Positions 33,924 through 42,294 of a stretch of 64,000 nucleotides of DNA are shown here, one piece after another. Source of the DNA: DASXRA01 sp963737425 (GTDB lineage Bacteria > Actinomycetota > Actinomycetes > Mycobacteriales > Jatrophihabitantaceae); the NCBI GenBank assembly GCA_963737425.1, contig CAVTSX010000005.1:372001-436000 (forward strand), in the 5' to 3' direction. The translations under genes and the position numbers were made by a program. Each line of letters opens with the position of its first letter. Positions within the stretch are counted from its first letter, which is position 1. Below the pieces are notes generated by a model. That model did no database searches. It saw nothing but the letters and a program-made list of their open reading frames with translations, and was not told where the DNA came from.

Positions 33924-33950
33924 CCGCCGCAACTGGGCGCCGCACGCCGC

Positions 33951-33972
33951 CGTGCAACGGCTCGTGCATCGA
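33951..33972. repeat. Paired CGTGCA(A/T)CG repeats beside attR
   Basis: CGTGCAACGG at 33951 and CGTGCATCGA at 33963, 12 bp apart in direct orientation. They match the pair at 5929/5941 at the other end of the element with three differences over 22 bases. Probable integrase arm-type sites. Confidence 0.6.
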
Positions 33973-34062
33973 ACTGGCGGAATCCGTAGAAGTTTTTGGC
34001 AGTACCAGCAACTTCGACCCGAAGCAGAGCACAGCGAAGACGCTGGTGCTATCGCGGCTGCT

Positions 34063-34109
34063 CGCCTTTGCAAGGCGGGGGTTAGGGGTTCGATTCCCCT
34101 CGTCTCCAC
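34063..34109. repeat. attR-side 47-bp direct repeat (tRNA-Ala 3' end)
   Basis: Identical to 5832-5878: anticodon arm, T arm and acceptor 3' strand of tRNA-Ala. The 5' half of the tRNA is absent, so this is a displaced 3' fragment and not a tRNA gene. It marks the right end of the element. Confidence 0.95.
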
Positions 34110-34299
34110 CCTGATATTTCTGGGCTAAATTCTCGAGTTCCCGCAGACCGAAGTGCGCGAACGTGTCGATGTTGGCCACGATCGCGGCGGCGCTGCGCGC
34201 TGGCATCCCTCGTGTAGATCTGTCGGACATCATGTACGGGCGCCTGTGCAGTTCGCAGCAGTTCCCCACGCCCGGCACCCGCGCTGCTACGCAGTCCGA

Positions 34300-34554
34300 T
34301 CGCCCCGGGTCGCCTGCAGTTCTACGTGGACGGACGGCAAGCTGGTTGCAGACGCCGAAACGCCGGTGACCACGCCGTTCGTGCTCAACCCCGGGGCGTT
34401 GACCGGCGGCGCGAAACCCGGCTCGCCCGTCACCACCGACTACCCGTCACCGTTCCGATTCACCGGGACGCTGCACGAAGTCGTCGTCGATGTGTCCGGA
34501 GAGCTGATCGCCGACACCGACAGCGAGATGCGTATGGCAATGGCCCGCCAGTAG
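34300..34554 (+). pseudogene. Arylsulfatase C-terminal remnant
   Basis: The last ~75 residues (DGKLVADAETPVTTPFVLNPGALTGGAKPGSPVTTDYPSPFRFTGTLHEVVVDVSGE) match the C-terminus of arylsulfatases. Just upstream another frame reads PGRLQFYVDG; the duplicated ACGG in GTGGACGGACGGCAAG separates the two, and removing one copy restores YVDGKLV. The sulfatase catalytic domain is missing. The gene was truncated, perhaps by earlier integration at this tRNA. Confidence 0.7.
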
Positions 34555-34613
34555 CGGTTGCGACGCTTACGCGCGTCCATAACCCTGCGTACCGCGGCCC
34601 GATACGCCGAGCA

Positions 34614-35138
34614 TCAAGCGGCCGGCGACACCGAGCCGAGTATGGCCTCGGCCTCGGCCAGTTCTGCGTCGGTGGGTTCGGGTAGGTCTGTCAGCTCGCG
34701 CGCGTGAGCGCGTCGAGGTGTCTCACGGGTAGCGACGCCGCGACGATGGCGACGAGCCTGATACGGCAGCGCGCCAGGTGAAGAGCGATCCGGCGCCGGG
34801 CTATAGTACACAGCCTCTTCGGCCGCCTTGCCGCGCAGCGCGCTCTTCGCGAGGCTCGCGGCCACGACCTCGGCCGGCTCGCGGCCCGACGCGAGCTGGT
34901 CGCGAAGGCTCCAGACCTCGCCCGCCGTGAGACCGGCCCACACGCCGTGCGGTACGTCGCGGCTCAGCGCGAACGCGAGGCAGTGTGCGCGAACCAGGCA
35001 GTCAGCGCAGATCCGTAGCACTGCGGGAAGCACGCGACTATGCGGTTCCGGAAACCACCACTCGCCACCGACCTCCGCGCACGCTGCCTGGTCCGGCCAG
35101 GACGGCGCAGCGTTGTCGTATTCGTTCGCGCTAGTCAT
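34614..35138 (-). CDS. WhiB-family iron-sulfur regulator
   Basis: 174 residues from ATG 35138. The four Fe-S ligands are present: C20, C44, C47 and C53 (QAACAEV and RICADCLVRAHC), followed by GVWAGLT, the G[VI]W turn. The C-terminal half is Arg- and Ala-rich, longer than in minimal Wbl proteins and possibly DNA-binding. Wbl proteins bind a [4Fe-4S] cluster and regulate transcription with the housekeeping sigma factor. The WhiB subclass cannot be assigned from the sequence. Confidence 0.92.
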   Translation of the reverse strand: MTSANEYDNAAPSWPDQAACAEVGGEWWFPEPHSRVLPAVLRICADCLVRAHCLAFALSRDVPHGVWAGLTAGEVWSLRDQLASGREPAEVVAASLAKSALRGKAAEEAVYYSPAPDRSSPGALPYQARRHRRGVATRETPRRAHARELTDLPEPTDAELAEAEAILGSVSPAA

Positions 35139-35585
35139 GACGCACCGCCGCCGTGCGGGCGACCGACGGGTAAATGCCGTGCGGAGATTGTCGAGTCGAT
35201 CAGGACGGAAACAGCGCCAGCGGAACTGGCGGGTCGAGCGTTGTCGTGCGACCGCATGCAGATTGTGGTTGGGAATGGGTTGCGCAATCCCAAACACCTC
35301 CTCGCGTGGGTACAGCGGGCGACCGCCGCGTCGACGTCTGCGGGTGATCCGTCGTCGCGGTGGAGGGCTTTGTCCGCCCTGTCATTGAGTTTGCGGTCTG
35401 GAGGGGTACGCCGTCACTACCTGAGACTGACCCGGTACAACTTTCGTCCGTCCTATGACGATATGTCACTACAGTGTTTCTGTGCGCGCTCTGACTAGCG
35501 CAGTGTGTGGCCTTTATGACGGAATGTAGTCAGGAACTACGGAGGGATGATTGACAGGCCCTGCCTGGGCCGGTCGAATCAGACA
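35139..35585. other. Gap between WhiB and the TIGR03084 gene
   Basis: About 450 bp containing the divergent promoters. I found no supported gene. GGAGGG at 35541-35546 directly precedes an ATG at 35547 in the frame of the following gene, too close to serve as its SD. Confidence 0.45.
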
Positions 35586-36389
35586 ATGACCGCGACTCTC
35601 GTCCGAGACCTTGTGCGCGATCTCGGTGCGGAGTCCGCCAGCCTCGACGACCTGGTCACCCCGCTGTCCGCAGATCAGTGGGCCACCCCGACTCCGGCCG
35701 AAGGCTGGACGATTGCCCATCAGATCGCGCACCTCGCCTGGACCGACCGCCTCGTGTTGCTGTCCGCGACGGACGAGGACGCGTTCGCAGCCGAAGCGTC
35801 GCAGGCCGCCGCTGATCCGGCCGCCTACGTCGCGAACGGTGCGCAAGAGTGGGCCGGCGAGGAGCCGGCCAAGCTGCTCACCCGCTGGCGCGACGGGTGT
35901 ATCGAGCTGGCCGAGCAGATCGCGCACCTGCCCGGCGGGGCGCACATTGCCTGGTTCGGTCCCGCGATGAGCGCCGCCTCAATGGTCACGGCCCGGATCA
36001 TGGAGACCTGGGCACACGGCGAGGACGTCGCCGACGCGCTTGGGGTCATCCGTCCGCCGACCCAACGACTCAGGCACGTTGCCCACATCGCGGTGTCCGC
36101 ACGCGGCTACGCCTTCGGCATCAATCGCCTGGCGCCGCCGGACCAGCCGATCCGGGTCGAACTCACTGCTCCCGACGGCACGCTGTGGACCTGGGGCCCG
36201 GAAGATGCCGCCGAGCGGGTCACCGGCCCGGCCCTCGACTTCTGCCTGCTCGCAACCCAACGGCGTCATCGCGACGATCTGCACGTGAAAGCACAGGGCG
36301 AGCACGCCGACACCTGGCTCGACCTCGCCCAGGCGTTCGCCGGCCCACCTGGTCCGGGCCGGGTCCGGGACCAGTTCAGCCGACGCTGA
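35586..36389 (+). CDS. TIGR03084 / mycothiol-dependent maleylpyruvate isomerase-like protein
   Basis: 267 residues from ATG 35586; ATG 35547 would add 13. The N-terminal DinB/MDMPI-type metal-binding domain shows WTIAHQIAHLAWTD (His pair) and later METWAHGEDVADALG. The C-terminal part (HVAHIAVSARGYAFGINRL and PDGTLWTWGPEDA) fits TIGR03084 proteins of actinobacteria. The family is linked to mycothiol-dependent chemistry; the substrate is unknown. It stands alone on the + strand. Confidence 0.82.
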   Translation: MTATLVRDLVRDLGAESASLDDLVTPLSADQWATPTPAEGWTIAHQIAHLAWTDRLVLLSATDEDAFAAEASQAAADPAAYVANGAQEWAGEEPAKLLTRWRDGCIELAEQIAHLPGGAHIAWFGPAMSAASMVTARIMETWAHGEDVADALGVIRPPTQRLRHVAHIAVSARGYAFGINRLAPPDQPIRVELTAPDGTLWTWGPEDAAERVTGPALDFCLLATQRRHRDDLHVKAQGEHADTWLDLAQAFAGPPGPGRVRDQFSRR

Positions 36390-36450
36390 GGCGACCACGC
36401 GGACGTCCTCGCTACGGGCGATCACCGCATTGCGTGAAAGCCATGTATAG

Positions 36451-36475
36451 ACAGTTGTGCCATTGGCACAACTGT
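36451..36475. terminator. Perfect 11-bp hairpin after the TIGR03084 gene
   Basis: ACAGTTGTGCC (36451-36461) and GGCACAACTGT (36465-36475) around an ATT loop. It lies 62 bp past the stop and 133 bp before the peptidase gene. It could be a terminator or an operator for the peptidase. Confidence 0.5.
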
Positions 36476-36607
36476 CCGAGCTGTCGCTCTGGCGGCTGAT
36501 CGGACGGACGCATAGGTTAACGGCCACGTGTGCCAGACCTGCGCTTTGCCGGTCGTGTCGGCCACGTTCCGTTCCATCCGGTCTATCCCATAGGGGGGTT
36601 CCAGCAC

Positions 36608-38536
36608 ATGCTGAGACGGACTACCGTCCGCGCCGCGACCTCGATAGCAGCGGTTTCGGCGCTCGCTCTCGGGTGTTGTCTCGCCGCCGCTCCAGGCGCA
36701 GACGCCAACACTCCACGCCAGGCGGTGCCGAACACGAAACCGACGTGGCTCGGCCACGCCAGCCACGTCGGCGCACCGGCCAACAACGCGTCAGTGAGTG
36801 TGCGGGTCTACCTCGCACCGCGCGGCGGGCTCGACAATCTCAAGGCCGCGGTCACGGCAGTTTCCACGCCCGGCACCGCCTCGTACCGGCACTTCATCAC
36901 TCCGGACGCCTACCAGGCGACGTACGCGCCGACCAACGCCACCGTGCAGAGCGTCGAGTCCTGGCTTCGCTCGTCCGGACTGAAGGTCACCGGCGTCGAG
37001 GCGAGCAACCGCTACGTCACTGTCAGCGGAACCGTCGCGGCGGCGCAGAAGGCGTTCGGCGTGTCGCTGCAGCGCTTCAACCACGACGGGCAGTCCGTCA
37101 CCGCACCCACCAGTAGCGCGACCGTACCGGCCAGCATCGCCGGGTCCGTGCTCTCGGTCGCAGGCCTCGACACCACGGTGCACAAGGTTGCTCACACGTC
37201 GGTGACCCCGGACGCTCCGCCGCCGGCCGGCTTCGTCAACGCCCGTCCGTGTTCCCTCTCGTACGGGCAGATTCAGGCCAAGTACCAGGCCGACTTCCAC
37301 ACCCCGCTGCCGAAGTTCAACGGCACCGTGATTCCGTACGCGCCCTGTGGCTACACCGGCCCGCAGTTCCGTGCGGCGTATGAGGGCAACTCCGATCTCG
37401 ATGGCAGCGGCGTGACCGTCGCCATCACCGACGCCTACGCCGCGCCGACGATCGCCAAGGACGCGAAGACGTACGCGAGGAACCACGGCGACGCCGGTTA
37501 CGCGACTGGCCAGTTCACCCAGTCGAAGCCGGCCAAGTTCACCCATCAGGCCGACTGTGGCCCGTCGGGTTGGTACGGCGAGGAAACCCTCGACGTCGAG
37601 GCCGTGCACGCGATGGCGGGCGGGGCGAACATCATGTACTACGCGTCGGCCAGTTGCTTCGACAGCGACTTCCTCGACACGCTCGCCAAGGTCGTCGACG
37701 ACAACCAGGCATCGCTCGTCTCGAACTCGTGGAGTGACGTCGAGGCCAACGAGTCTCCTGACAACGTCGCCGCGTACGAGCAGGTCTTCCTGCAGGGCGC
37801 GCTGCAGGGCATCAGCTTCGTCTTCTCCTCCGGCGACAGCGGCGACGAGCTCGCTCACACCGGCCTCAAGCAGGTCGACTACCCGGCCTCGGATCCGTAC
37901 GTCACCGCAGCTGGCGGCACCTCGACCGCGATCGGCGCTGACGGCTCTCTGGCGTGGGAGACCGGCTGGGGCACGATGAAGTACAGCCTTTCGGCTGATG
38001 GCACGTCCTGGGGGCCGGTCGGCTTCCTGTACGGCGCCGGCGGTGGCTACTCGGCGCTGTTCAACCGTCCCGACTACCAGAACGGCGTTGTCCCGGCGAG
38101 CGCGCCGGCCGGGCGAGCAGTTCCCGACATCGCGCTGGACGCAGACCCGACGACGGGCATGCTCGTCGGTGAGACGCAGACGTTCCCGGACGGCGTCCAC
38201 TACGGCGAATACCGCATCGGTGGCACCAGCCTCGCTGCGCCGCTCTTCGCCGGCATGACGGCCCTCACTCTCGAGAACGCAGGTGGCGGCATCGGTCTGC
38301 TGAACCCGACGATCTACTCGCAGGCCGGATCGGGCACCTTCACCGACGTCAAGGGCAAGCCACAGGATCTGGGCAACGTCCGGGTCGACTACGCGAACGG
38401 CGTCGACCCCTCCGGTGGGCTGCTCTACAGCGTCCGCACGTTCAACCAGGACTCGACGCTCAAGGTCGTCAAGGGCTGGGATGACGTCACCGGCGTCGGC
38501 TCGCCGAACGCGGGCTGGCTGACAAGTGTGAGCTGA
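36608..38536 (+). CDS. Secreted S53 family serine-carboxyl peptidase (sedolisin)
   Basis: 642 residues from ATG 36608, with a G-run SD about nine bases upstream. A signal peptide (MLRRTTVRAATSIAAVSALALGCCLAAAPGADA) is followed by a pro-kumamolisin activation domain (~45-180: RVYLAPRGGLDNLKAAVTAVSTPGTASYRHFITPDAY). The catalytic domain has E325 and D329 in GEETLDVEA, the oxyanion Asp region VFSSGDSGDE and Ser541 in GGTSLAAP. The enzyme is a pro-protein activated outside the cell, usually at acid pH. It is followed by a strong terminator hairpin. Confidence 0.92.
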   Translation: MLRRTTVRAATSIAAVSALALGCCLAAAPGADANTPRQAVPNTKPTWLGHASHVGAPANNASVSVRVYLAPRGGLDNLKAAVTAVSTPGTASYRHFITPDAYQATYAPTNATVQSVESWLRSSGLKVTGVEASNRYVTVSGTVAAAQKAFGVSLQRFNHDGQSVTAPTSSATVPASIAGSVLSVAGLDTTVHKVAHTSVTPDAPPPAGFVNARPCSLSYGQIQAKYQADFHTPLPKFNGTVIPYAPCGYTGPQFRAAYEGNSDLDGSGVTVAITDAYAAPTIAKDAKTYARNHGDAGYATGQFTQSKPAKFTHQADCGPSGWYGEETLDVEAVHAMAGGANIMYYASASCFDSDFLDTLAKVVDDNQASLVSNSWSDVEANESPDNVAAYEQVFLQGALQGISFVFSSGDSGDELAHTGLKQVDYPASDPYVTAAGGTSTAIGADGSLAWETGWGTMKYSLSADGTSWGPVGFLYGAGGGYSALFNRPDYQNGVVPASAPAGRAVPDIALDADPTTGMLVGETQTFPDGVHYGEYRIGGTSLAAPLFAGMTALTLENAGGGIGLLNPTIYSQAGSGTFTDVKGKPQDLGNVRVDYANGVDPSGGLLYSVRTFNQDSTLKVVKGWDDVTGVGSPNAGWLTSVS

Positions 38537-38560
38537 TTTCTGTTTATCTAGCCGGACAAA

Positions 38561-38595
38561 CGGGGCGCGTCGGTCCAATGGGCCGACGCGCCCCG
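38561..38595. terminator. Strong hairpin after the S53 peptidase
   Basis: CGGGGCGCGTCGG pairs with CCGACGCGCCCCG, a 13-bp perfect stem with a 9-nt loop, 25 bp after the peptidase stop. The right arm overlaps the first in-frame ATG (38578) of the sigma gene, an argument for a later start of that gene. Confidence 0.8.
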
Positions 38596-38610
38596 CTGCG
38601 TCCGCGTAGC

Positions 38611-39192
38611 GTGCCGATCGTGCTCGAAGCGGACTTCACAGTGGTGCTCGACGCCGCTTCGAATGGAGACGAGGCGGCGTTCGCCAAATTGTGGCGAGAC
38701 ATGCACCCTGCGCTGCTCCGTTACCTACGGGTACTTCTCCGGGACAATCTGGCTGCCGAGGACGTCGCCGCAGACGTCTGGGTCGACGTGTCCCGCCGAC
38801 TGGGCGAGTTCCGCGGCGATGAGCATGCGTTTCACGGCTGGCTGTTCACCATGGGACGCAGGCGCGCCATCGACACCTGGCGACGGGCGAGCCGGACGCC
38901 GGTGCACCTCACCGATGACATCTCGCGGCTGGACCGTGCAGCTGACCACGACACGGCCGGTTCAGCACTCGAGCGGCTCGGCACCGAGCGTGCCCTCGCC
39001 CTGATCGCGACACTGCCCCAGGACCAGGCCGAAGCGATCACGCTTCGGGTCATCGCGGGCCTCGACGTCAAGCAGGTGGCTTCGCTGCTCGGGAAGCGAC
39101 CGGGGGCCGTGCGTGTAGCCGCGCATCGAGGTCTGCGAACGCTTGCCGCACGGCTTCGGGACACGTCTTCGCTGCAGGGTGTAACGCGATAG
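38611..39192 (+). CDS. ECF-type RNA polymerase sigma factor
   Basis: 193 residues from GTG 38611; ATG 38578 lies in the terminator stem and GTG 38620 is a further option. Region 2: FAKLWRDMHPALLRYLRVLLRDNLAAEDVAADVWVDVSRRL and FHGWLFTMGRRRAIDTWRR. Region 4: IATLPQDQAEAITLRVIAGLDVKQVASLLGKRPGAVRVAAHRGLRTLA. The next gene, 26 bp downstream, encodes a one-helix membrane protein that is probably its anti-sigma factor. Confidence 0.9.
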   Translation: MPIVLEADFTVVLDAASNGDEAAFAKLWRDMHPALLRYLRVLLRDNLAAEDVAADVWVDVSRRLGEFRGDEHAFHGWLFTMGRRRAIDTWRRASRTPVHLTDDISRLDRAADHDTAGSALERLGTERALALIATLPQDQAEAITLRVIAGLDVKQVASLLGKRPGAVRVAAHRGLRTLAARLRDTSSLQGVTR

Positions 39193-39218
39193 CGACTGCC
39201 GTCGATTCTCCATACGAC

Positions 39219-40067
39219 ATGACGCGCCGCCGCCAGCAACCAGACCTCACCTCGTCATTGGACGAGGTGGCGGCCGAACGGCTGCTACGCGGTCAACGTC
39301 CGTCCGTGGGCGCGTCATCCGACGAGCAGGCTCTGGCGAAGCTGCTCGCCGTTGCGTCGGCGCCGCCTTCGGCTTACGAGCTATCCGGAGAGGCCCGGGC
39401 GGTGGCTGCGTTTAACGCGACCCGCCCGGCGACCACGGGTCCGAGACATGCCCGGCACGTCGCACGCCGGCATCGATTCGTGCTCAATTCACGAGTCAGT
39501 CACGGAGTCGCAGCCGCGGCGGCGCTCGGCGCATTGACTGTGGGAGGTGTCACAGCTGCCGCGTACAGCGGCTCATTGCCCGACTCGATGCAGCGCCTCG
39601 CACACGACCATCTCGGCGCGCCGCGGCACCATCCGGTTAAGCCGCATCCGACCCGGCCGCCTACGCACATCGCGCTGACCCATACCGCGCTGCGTTCCAG
39701 TGACGCCGCTGAACACGGGCAGCCAGGGCTGAGCGCGGCCACGCCGAGGCAGACGCCGCGTGCAGCGACGTCGTCGACACGCCCCGCCAAGGCCGCGCCG
39801 ACCCAAAGCATCAGCGCGCAGCGTTTCCTGCTGTGCACCGCATACGAGGTGGCGCGCGACCATGGCGTGCAACACGACGCCGACCGGCTTTTCCGTGAAC
39901 TCAGTACGCTTGCCGGTGGGCGCGACAAGGTCGTCGCGTACTGCGCGCCGATCTGGCACCCCACGCCACAGCTGAATCCGCGTGATCCGCACGACCCTGG
40001 GTATCCGAGCCTGCACCCTCCGAAACCCACCGCGCGGGCATCCGCCGACGGGCGACCACCGAACTAG
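39219..40067 (+). CDS. Probable membrane anti-sigma factor
   Basis: 282 residues from ATG 39219. The cytoplasmic N-terminus (TSSLDEVAAERLLRGQ and DEQALAKLLAVASAPPSAYELSGEARAVAAF) resembles the anti-sigma part of RsdA-like proteins. One membrane helix (GVAAAAALGALTVGGVTAAAY) follows, then GSLPDSMQRLAHDHLGAP, a common sequence after the helix in this group. The outer region is His/Pro/Thr-rich with two Cys (LLCTAYEVARDHGV and VVAYCAPIW). No zinc HxxxCxxC motif is seen. Assignment is by context and general features. Confidence 0.7.
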   Translation: MTRRRQQPDLTSSLDEVAAERLLRGQRPSVGASSDEQALAKLLAVASAPPSAYELSGEARAVAAFNATRPATTGPRHARHVARRHRFVLNSRVSHGVAAAAALGALTVGGVTAAAYSGSLPDSMQRLAHDHLGAPRHHPVKPHPTRPPTHIALTHTALRSSDAAEHGQPGLSAATPRQTPRAATSSTRPAKAAPTQSISAQRFLLCTAYEVARDHGVQHDADRLFRELSTLAGGRDKVVAYCAPIWHPTPQLNPRDPHDPGYPSLHPPKPTARASADGRPPN

Positions 40068-40138
40068 CACGAGTCGCCCCCACAGACGGCGCGCCAGCGG
40101 GAAACCCCCCTCCCCCCGCACCCGCTGATGCGCCTGGA

Positions 40139-40173
40139 GGTGCCGGCCTTCCACCCACGGGAAGGCCGGCACC
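40139..40173. terminator. Hairpin before the murT-gatD operon
   Basis: GGTGCCGGCCTTCC pairs with GGAAGGCCGGCACC, a 14-bp perfect stem with a 7-nt loop, 71 bp after the anti-sigma gene. It should terminate the sigma/anti-sigma transcript. Confidence 0.75.
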
Positions 40174-40244
40174 ACTTCATGGCCGTGTGTGATGGCCAGC
40201 AAGCGCCGGTAACCTGTGCTCATCATGACCCGATACCCCACATC

Positions 40245-41549
40245 GTGAAGATCTCTGCGGTCTGGCTTGGCAAGCTGACCCTGCTGATGCTGCGACTCAT
40301 CGGTCGCCGCGGAAATGCACTACCCGGACTGGTCGTCGAAAAGATCTTTCCTCGCTTCCTGCCCCGGGCGATGGACGGCCTCACGCATGGGGTTGTCGTC
40401 GTCACCGGCACCAATGGCAAGACGACCACGACCAAGATGATCGCCACGATCCTCGCCGAGCGGTACCGGGTGCTCACCAACGACACCGGCAGCAACTTCG
40501 TCCGCGGTGCCATCACGGCGACCGTCGAGCACTCACGCTGGTCGGGTCGGTTGCCGTTCGACGTCGCCGTGTTCGAACTCGACGAAGCGTGGGCCGTGCG
40601 GTTCACCCAGGTCGTGCCACCGCGGCGGCTGTTGCTCCTCAACGTCATGCGTGATCAGCTGGACCGATTCGGCGAGATCGACGCCACCGCGCGCCTGCTC
40701 GCAAAGGTCGCCGAGGCGACTACCGAGTCCGTGGTGCTCAATCGCGACGATCCCCGGGTGGCGGCCATCGCCGATCAGACGTCCGCGAAGGTTTCCTATT
40801 TCGGTGTCGCACCTGAGCTGCGCATCCAGTTCCCGAATGACGAGGAGCTCTACGGCGGGCCGCTGTTCCAGTCCAGCGTGGCCGCTGACGCCGAGCTGCG
40901 CAGCCTGCCATCCGGCGCGTCGCCCGACACCGTGGTGAGCATCGAGGGGTCCGAGTACGGCGTCCTGCTGCGCGCCGAGGGAGCGCACAACGCGCAGAAC
41001 GCCGTGGCAGCCGCGGCCCTTGCCCTGACCTTCGGCTTCACTCCACGCGAGATCGCCGGTGGGCTGCGCCGGGTGTCGCCTGCTTTCGGGCGCGGGCAGA
41101 CCTTCGACATCGACGGCCGCCCGCTCGTCCTGCAACTGGTGAAGAATCCGGCCGGCTTCCGGCAGACCCTGCGCACTCTGGAGAACTCCGACCCGGCCGC
41201 GATCGTCGTCGCGATCAACGACGACTACGCGGACGGTCGGGACGTCTCCTGGCTCTGGGATGTCGACTTCACCGCGATGCTCGCCGGACGCTCGTGCAGG
41301 CTGTCGACATCGGGCACCCGCGCCGCCGACATGGCCGTGAGGCTGAACTACGACGGCATCGCCGTGAACGGCGTTGAGCCGGACCTGGAGAAGGCCGTGC
41401 GGCAGGCGGTAGCAGCCGTCGAGCCGGAGCGGCGGGTCGTGGTGTTCAGCACGTACACCGCCATGTGGGCGCTGCATGCCATCCTGTTGCGGCTCGGCCG
41501 GCCCGCTGCCGAGGCCGTAATCGCAGACGAAGAGGAGGCCGAGTCGTGA
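40245..41549 (+). CDS. murT: Lipid II isoglutaminyl synthase, MurT subunit
   Basis: 434 residues from GTG 40245 (VKISAVWLGKLTLLMLRLIGRRGNALPGLVVEKIFPRFLPRA is the usual N-terminus). The Mur ligase P-loop VVVTGTNGKTTTTKMI is near residues 50-65, with DEAW, NVMRDQLDRFGE, NRDDPR and AEGAHNAQNAVAAAA in order, then the C-terminal DUF1727 part (NPAGFRQTLRTL and INDDYADGRDVSWLWDVDF). With GatD it amidates D-Glu of lipid II using glutamine and ATP. The region between NRDDPR and AEGAHN, where MurT usually carries a Cys4 zinc ribbon, has no Cys. The stop overlaps gatD (GTGA). Confidence 0.92.
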   Translation: MKISAVWLGKLTLLMLRLIGRRGNALPGLVVEKIFPRFLPRAMDGLTHGVVVVTGTNGKTTTTKMIATILAERYRVLTNDTGSNFVRGAITATVEHSRWSGRLPFDVAVFELDEAWAVRFTQVVPPRRLLLLNVMRDQLDRFGEIDATARLLAKVAEATTESVVLNRDDPRVAAIADQTSAKVSYFGVAPELRIQFPNDEELYGGPLFQSSVAADAELRSLPSGASPDTVVSIEGSEYGVLLRAEGAHNAQNAVAAAALALTFGFTPREIAGGLRRVSPAFGRGQTFDIDGRPLVLQLVKNPAGFRQTLRTLENSDPAAIVVAINDDYADGRDVSWLWDVDFTAMLAGRSCRLSTSGTRAADMAVRLNYDGIAVNGVEPDLEKAVRQAVAAVEPERRVVVFSTYTAMWALHAILLRLGRPAAEAVIADEEEAES

Positions 41550-42262
41550 CCTCGCTGACCCTCGTCCACCTGTACCCCCGTGAGATGAACATCTACGGCG
41601 ACACCGGCAACGTGATCGTGCTGCGCCGACGCCTCGAGTGGCGCGGCCTGGCCTGTCAGGTGGCCACGATCAACGTGGGCGATCCGTTGCCGCACGACGC
41701 CGACATCATTCTCGGCGGCGGCGGTCAGGACGCCGCTCAGGGCGAGATCGGGCACGACTTCGTCTCACGCGCGGCCACCTTGCGCGCAATGGCCGACGAC
41801 GGCGTCGTGTTCCTGACCATCTGCGGCACCTACCAGATGCTGGGCCACGAGTTCCTCACCCAGGAGGGCGTGCACATCGCCGGTACGGGCGTGCTGGACG
41901 TGACGACCCGTGGCACGCAGGCCCGCCTGATCGGCAACCACTACATCGAGACGCCCGAGTTCGGCCGTCTGGTGGGCTACGAGAACCACAGCGGGATGAC
42001 CGAGCTCGGGCCCGGCGTGCGCCCGATCGGCACGACCGTGACGGGTCGCGGCAACAACGGGCGCGATCGCACCGAAGGCGCCGTGCGCGACAACGTGTTC
42101 GGTACGTACCTGCACGGGCCGGTGCTCGCCAAGAGCCCGCGATTCGCCGACGAGCTGCTGCGCCGGGCCTTGGCGCGCCGCGGCAGTTCCGCCCAGCTTT
42201 CACCGCTGGATGATTCCCTGCCCGAGCAGGCCGCAATGGTGGCGGTCGGCCGACCACGCTGA
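41546..42262 (+). CDS. gatD: Lipid II isoglutaminyl synthase, glutaminase subunit GatD
   Basis: 238 residues from GTG 41546, overlapping murT. A CobB/CobQ-like class I glutamine amidotransferase: HLYPREMNIYGDTGNVIVLRRR, ILGGGGQD, nucleophile Cys in TICGTYQMLG (about C93) and the His in FGTYLHGP. It releases ammonia for MurT-dependent amidation of the stem peptide at the cytoplasmic membrane. Confidence 0.95.
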   Translation: MTSLTLVHLYPREMNIYGDTGNVIVLRRRLEWRGLACQVATINVGDPLPHDADIILGGGGQDAAQGEIGHDFVSRAATLRAMADDGVVFLTICGTYQMLGHEFLTQEGVHIAGTGVLDVTTRGTQARLIGNHYIETPEFGRLVGYENHSGMTELGPGVRPIGTTVTGRGNNGRDRTEGAVRDNVFGTYLHGPVLAKSPRFADELLRRALARRGSSAQLSPLDDSLPEQAAMVAVGRPR

Positions 42263-42294
42263 TCCGCCGCGGCGATCACTTACCCTCGGCAGGT

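Larger units (their letters stand above)
5832..34109 (+). mobile_element. Integrative mobilizable element in tRNA-Ala
   Basis: A region of about 28.2 kb between two identical 47-bp copies of the tRNA-Ala 3' end. The tyrosine integrase gene is adjacent to the tRNA end. Inside are excisionase-like and GntR regulators, a VirD4/TraG-like coupling protein, a MobF relaxase and cargo dominated by restriction, CBASS and nuclease genes. No VirB4-like ATPase, pore proteins or FtsK-type TraB translocase were found, nor a recognisable replication initiator. The element therefore probably needs a helper for transfer and is better described as an integrative mobilizable element than a complete ICE. Transfer functions and cargo show different coding styles, consistent with a mosaic origin. 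Confidence 0.9.

Noticed and set aside
33681..34109. Reverse-strand frame starting in the tRNA-Ala 3' repeat (METRGIEPLTP)
   Set aside because: This is the well-known spurious translation of a tRNA 3' end; the same artefact occurs at the attL tRNA.
33469..34278. Reverse-strand frame with ARSAAAIVANIDTFAHFGLRELENLAQK near 34130-34230
   Set aside because: The short segment looks protein-like, but it runs into the tRNA repeat and then into antisense of the HTH pseudogene; not enough to support a gene.
36791..38578. 595-residue reverse frame opposite the S53 peptidase
   Set aside because: Val/Arg/Asp-rich antisense shadow with no motif; the forward frame has a signal peptide and full catalytic triad.
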